Positions 5,812-7,543 of a DNA stretch of 7,543 nt are shown here, in pieces. The stretch is from Bacillota bacterium (GTDB lineage Bacteria; Bacillota_E; JAJZYS01; JAJYTV01): the NCBI GenBank assembly GCA_021845645.1, contig JAJZVM010000185.1, forward strand, positions 1-7,543. The letters run 5' to 3'. The notes under the pieces are model-generated. The model searched no databases. It had not been told where the DNA came from and saw nothing but the letters and a program-made list of their open reading frames with translations. Positions within the stretch are counted from its first letter, which is position 1. Each line of letters starts with the position of its first letter. Both the position numbers and the translations under genes were made by a program.

Positions 5812-7286
5812 GAGCGCAGCCCTCGTGCCTCGGCGACGGCCTGCCGCCAGCGCTGGCGGTCACGTTCCCGACGGTCGGCAGGGGCGGCTGGCGCAAACCG
5901 CTCGCGTTCGCCGGCAAAGCCCGGCAGGTCTTCCCTGCCGAGGAGGCCGGCGCCCAGGCCCGCCACCATGGCGGCACCCCGCGCCGTGGCCTCGTGGTCC
6001 AGACTGCGCAGCACTGGCAGGCCGCAAAGGTCGGCGAGCAGTTGCGGCAACAGGCCGCTGCGCGCAACCCCGCCGTCGATGCGCAGTTCCCTGAGCGGCG
6101 CGCCAAGGTCTTCCCGCATGGCGTCCGTGAGATCCGCCGCCTGCTGCGCGATCGCCTCGAAGGCGGCCCGGGCCAAGGCTTCGCGCCCGCTTGAGCGCGT
6201 AAGGCCCCAGATGGCGCCGCGCATGTCGGGCTCCCACCAGGGCGCGCCCAAGCCCTGGTGGGCGGGCATGATCAGGGTGCCGTGCGCTGGATCCGCGGCC
6301 AGGGCCAGCCGGTCGAGCTCGGCGGGAGACGCGGCGACCCCGACGTCGATGAGCCAATCGATCAAGGCACCGGCCATGAAGACGCTGCCCTCGAGCGCAT
6401 AGGTCGGGCCGCGGCCGAAGTCCCAGGCGACCGTCGTGAGCAGGCCGTGCCTGGACCTGAGCGGGCGCTCTCCCGTGCATGCCAGAAGGAAGGCACCTGT
6501 GCCGAACGTATCCTTGGCGTCGCCCGCGGCGAGACAGCCTTGCCCGAGCAATGCCGCCTGCTGGTCGCCGAGGGCGCCCGTCAAGGGGAGCGGACGTCCG
6601 AAGAGGGCCGGTTCGGTTTCGCCGAAGCGGTGGGCCGAGGGCAGCATCGGCGGCATGAGGAGACCCGGCAGGGAGAAGACCTGCGCGAGGTCCTCGCTGA
6701 ATGCGCCGAGACTGAGGTCATAGAGCAGCGTGCGACTCGCATTGCTCGGCTCGGTCGCCCACACCTTGCCGCCCGAGAGGCGGTGGATCAGCCAGCTGTC
6801 GACGGTGCCCGCCCGCAACCTGCCGCGGGCAGCGGCGTCGCGCAGCTCAGGCCGCGCGCGCAAAAGCCAGCCGAGCTTGCTCGCGGTGAAGTACGGGTCG
6901 AGGCGTAGGCCGGTGCGCTCGGCGAGTTCGCTGGCGGCGTCTGCGAGTTCCTGGCAGATCGCCTGCCCGCGCCGGTCCTGCCAGACGATGGCGGGAGCCA
7001 CGGCCTGCCCGGTCTCGCGGTCCCAGACGACGAGCGTCTCACGTTGGTTCGTGATGCCGACTGCGCCGATGTCGCGTGCGTCCAGCCTGGCTGTCCGCAT
7101 GGCCTCGCGCGCGGCCCGCAGCGAACTCTGGAAGATCTCCTCGGGGTCCTGTTCCACCCAGCCTGGTTGCGGGCAATTCGTGCCGATCGCCACGACGCGA
7201 CTGGCCAAGGTCTTGCCCTGCAGAGTGAAGATCACGGCGCGTGAGGCGTGCGTGCCCTGGTCGATCGCGAGCAGGCAATCCGGCAC
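5808..7286 (-). CDS. glpK: Glycerol kinase
   Basis: GlpK phosphorylates glycerol with ATP to sn-glycerol-3-phosphate in the cytoplasm and so traps it in the cell. The 492-residue protein is a complete FGGY-family kinase. It has AIDQGT (7-12) at the phosphate-binding loop, ITNQRET (78-84) and DPYF (130-133) for glycerol contacts, the first FGGY signature around YFTASKLGWL (132-141), GDQQAA with the catalytic aspartate at 241, DTFGTG (259-264), and the second signature starting at GAIWGLTR (357-364). The usual DQGTTSSR loop reads DQGTHASR. The HFYG motif that HPr phosphorylates in Gram-positive kinases is replaced by ALFG (227-230), and the E. coli GGKGGTR effector loop is absent. It is the first gene of the glp operon, 120 bases downstream of an RNA-binding protein gene, and overlaps glpD by 4 bases. 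Confidence 0.97.
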   Translation of the reverse strand: MPDCLLAIDQGTHASRAVIFTLQGKTLASRVVAIGTNCPQPGWVEQDPEEIFQSSLRAAREAMRTARLDARDIGAVGITNQRETLVVWDRETGQAVAPAIVWQDRRGQAICQELADAASELAERTGLRLDPYFTASKLGWLLRARPELRDAAARGRLRAGTVDSWLIHRLSGGKVWATEPSNASRTLLYDLSLGAFSEDLAQVFSLPGLLMPPMLPSAHRFGETEPALFGRPLPLTGALGDQQAALLGQGCLAAGDAKDTFGTGAFLLACTGERPLRSRHGLLTTVAWDFGRGPTYALEGSVFMAGALIDWLIDVGVAASPAELDRLALAADPAHGTLIMPAHQGLGAPWWEPDMRGAIWGLTRSSGREALARAAFEAIAQQAADLTDAMREDLGAPLRELRIDGGVARSGLLPQLLADLCGLPVLRSLDHEATARGAAMVAGLGAGLLGREDLPGFAGERERFAPAAPADRRERDRQRWRQAVAEARGLRS

Positions 7287-7292
7287 AGGCGC

Positions 7293-7300
7293 ACCTCCTC
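7293..7300 (-). promoter_or_regulatory. Strong ribosome binding site of glpK
   Basis: On the minus strand GAGGAGGT is followed by 6 bases and then the GTG start at 7286-7284. This near-perfect Shine-Dalgarno site fixes the unusual GTG start and implies efficient translation. Confidence 0.85.
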
Positions 7301-7321
7301 GGGTTCAGGCTCCGCATCTGA

Positions 7322-7327
7322 ATTGTA
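7322..7327 (-). promoter_or_regulatory. Candidate -10 box (TACAAT) of the glpKD operon
   Basis: TACAAT on the minus strand is one base from the TATAAT consensus and is a rare AT-rich spot in this gap. It lies about 35 bases before the glpK start and after the terminator of the preceding gene. No recognisable TTGACA-like -35 box occurs 16-18 bases upstream; that interval is all GC-rich and holds a palindrome. This may mean an activator-dependent or otherwise weak promoter. Confidence 0.45.
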
Positions 7328-7341
7328 GCGCCCCGCGGCGA

Positions 7342-7358
7342 GCGCGGCACCGCCGCGC
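7342..7358. promoter_or_regulatory. 17-bp palindrome at the -35 position, possible operator
   Basis: GCGCGGC (7342-7348), spacer ACC (7349-7351) and GCCGCGC (7352-7358) form a perfect 7-bp inverted repeat. Measured from the TACAAT box, a -35 element would fall at about 7345-7350, inside it. The position suits a glycerol-responsive repressor or activator, but no regulator gene is in the window. A chance GC-rich hairpin is possible. Confidence 0.35.
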
Positions 7359-7360
7359 AG

Positions 7361-7392
7361 CAAAGAGGAAGGGCCCGGCTTCCGCCGAGCCC
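7361..7392 (-). terminator. Intrinsic terminator of the RRM protein gene
   Basis: Read on the minus strand, GGGCTCGGC (7392-7384), a GGAA tetraloop (7383-7380) and GCCGGGCCC (7379-7371) form a 9-bp stem with a single G-U pair. It is followed at once by the pyrimidine tract TTCCTCTTTG (7370-7361). The wobble pair and the T-rich tract both work only in the minus direction. The stem begins 14 bases after the RRM gene stop, so it separates that gene from glpKD. Confidence 0.8.
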
Positions 7393-7406
7393 CTCGCGAA
7401 CAGCGG

Positions 7407-7543
7407 CTAGTACCGACGGGGGCGCTCCTCGCGGGGGCGCGCCTCGTTCACGGTAAGCTGCCGACCCTGCCAGTCTGCGCCGTTCAGCGCCTCGATGACG
7501 GCTTCCGCCTTGTCGGCGGGAACCTCCACGAAGCCGAACCCAC
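7407..7543 (-). CDS. RRM-domain RNA-binding protein, C-terminal part (cut by window edge)
   Basis: The 44 visible residues at the end of this minus-strand gene carry the RNP-1 motif GFGFVEV, the second helix ([13 protein letters not shown]), the strand [14 protein letters not shown], and a short basic tail ending REERPRRY. This is the C-terminal half of an RNA recognition motif. In bacteria such proteins are usually about 80-110 residues with a single RRM and an arginine-rich tail, and bind single-stranded RNA; the physiological role is mostly unknown. The N-terminal half, with RNP-2, lies beyond the right edge. It is transcribed toward glpK but is separated from it by a strong terminator, so it is probably not part of the glp operon. 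Confidence 0.88.
   Translation of the reverse strand, partial: GFGFVEVPADKAEAVIEALNGADWQGRQLTVNEARPREERPRRY

Noticed and set aside
4324..6402. A 692-codon plus-strand open frame opposite glpD and glpK
   Set aside because: It runs antisense across two well-supported genes, has no recognisable domain, and is rich in Arg and Ala as expected of a shadow frame in GC-rich DNA.

Overview
This is a GC-rich bacterial window (roughly two-thirds GC or more by eye, with mostly G/C third codon positions) that reads mainly as housekeeping metabolism. Shine-Dalgarno sites are strong (AGGAGG and GAGGAGGT types) and GTG or TTG starts are common. No insertion sequence, phage gene, tRNA, rRNA or CRISPR array is visible. 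The lineage cannot be fixed from the sequence. The Shine-Dalgarno sites and gene content would suit a GC-rich, possibly thermophilic Bacillota-type bacterium, but the long type I MurB is more often met in Proteobacteria, Actinobacteria and related phyla, so the assignment stays open.

Rightward block (25-3957). A perfect 16-bp hairpin (25-60) probably ends an upstream gene. It is followed by a 12-helix MFS transporter of unknown substrate (61-1287), a class V PLP-dependent aminotransferase/cysteine desulfurase-like enzyme with an unusual R-A-G-C-F-C-A active-site motif (1390-2787), and murB for peptidoglycan precursor synthesis (2826-3908). The murB gene follows the desulfurase after 38 bases, so the two are probably co-transcribed. 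A sequence closely resembling a sigma-54 (-24/-12) promoter sits in the 102-base gap between the transporter and the desulfurase. A strong hairpin (3925-3957) closes the block.

Convergent gap (3909-4182). Two 10-bp palindromes follow the hairpin. There is also an imperfect 18-bp direct repeat whose copies lie 170 bp apart. Between them, on the minus strand, is a small frame for a 38-residue single-pass membrane peptide, with a well-placed Shine-Dalgarno site just downstream of glpD. This is the least ordinary part of the window.

Leftward block (7543-4183). The 3' end of an RRM-type RNA-binding protein gene enters from the right edge and ends in a clear intrinsic terminator. It is followed by a promoter-like site with an overlapping palindrome, then glpK (glycerol kinase) and glpD (FAD-dependent glycerol-3-phosphate dehydrogenase), which overlap by 4 bases. 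Together they convert glycerol to glycerol-3-phosphate and then to dihydroxyacetone phosphate, passing electrons to the respiratory chain. No glycerol facilitator gene is present. GlpK lacks both the HPr-phosphorylated histidine of Gram-positive kinases and the E. coli-type fructose-1,6-bisphosphate loop, so control may be transcriptional.
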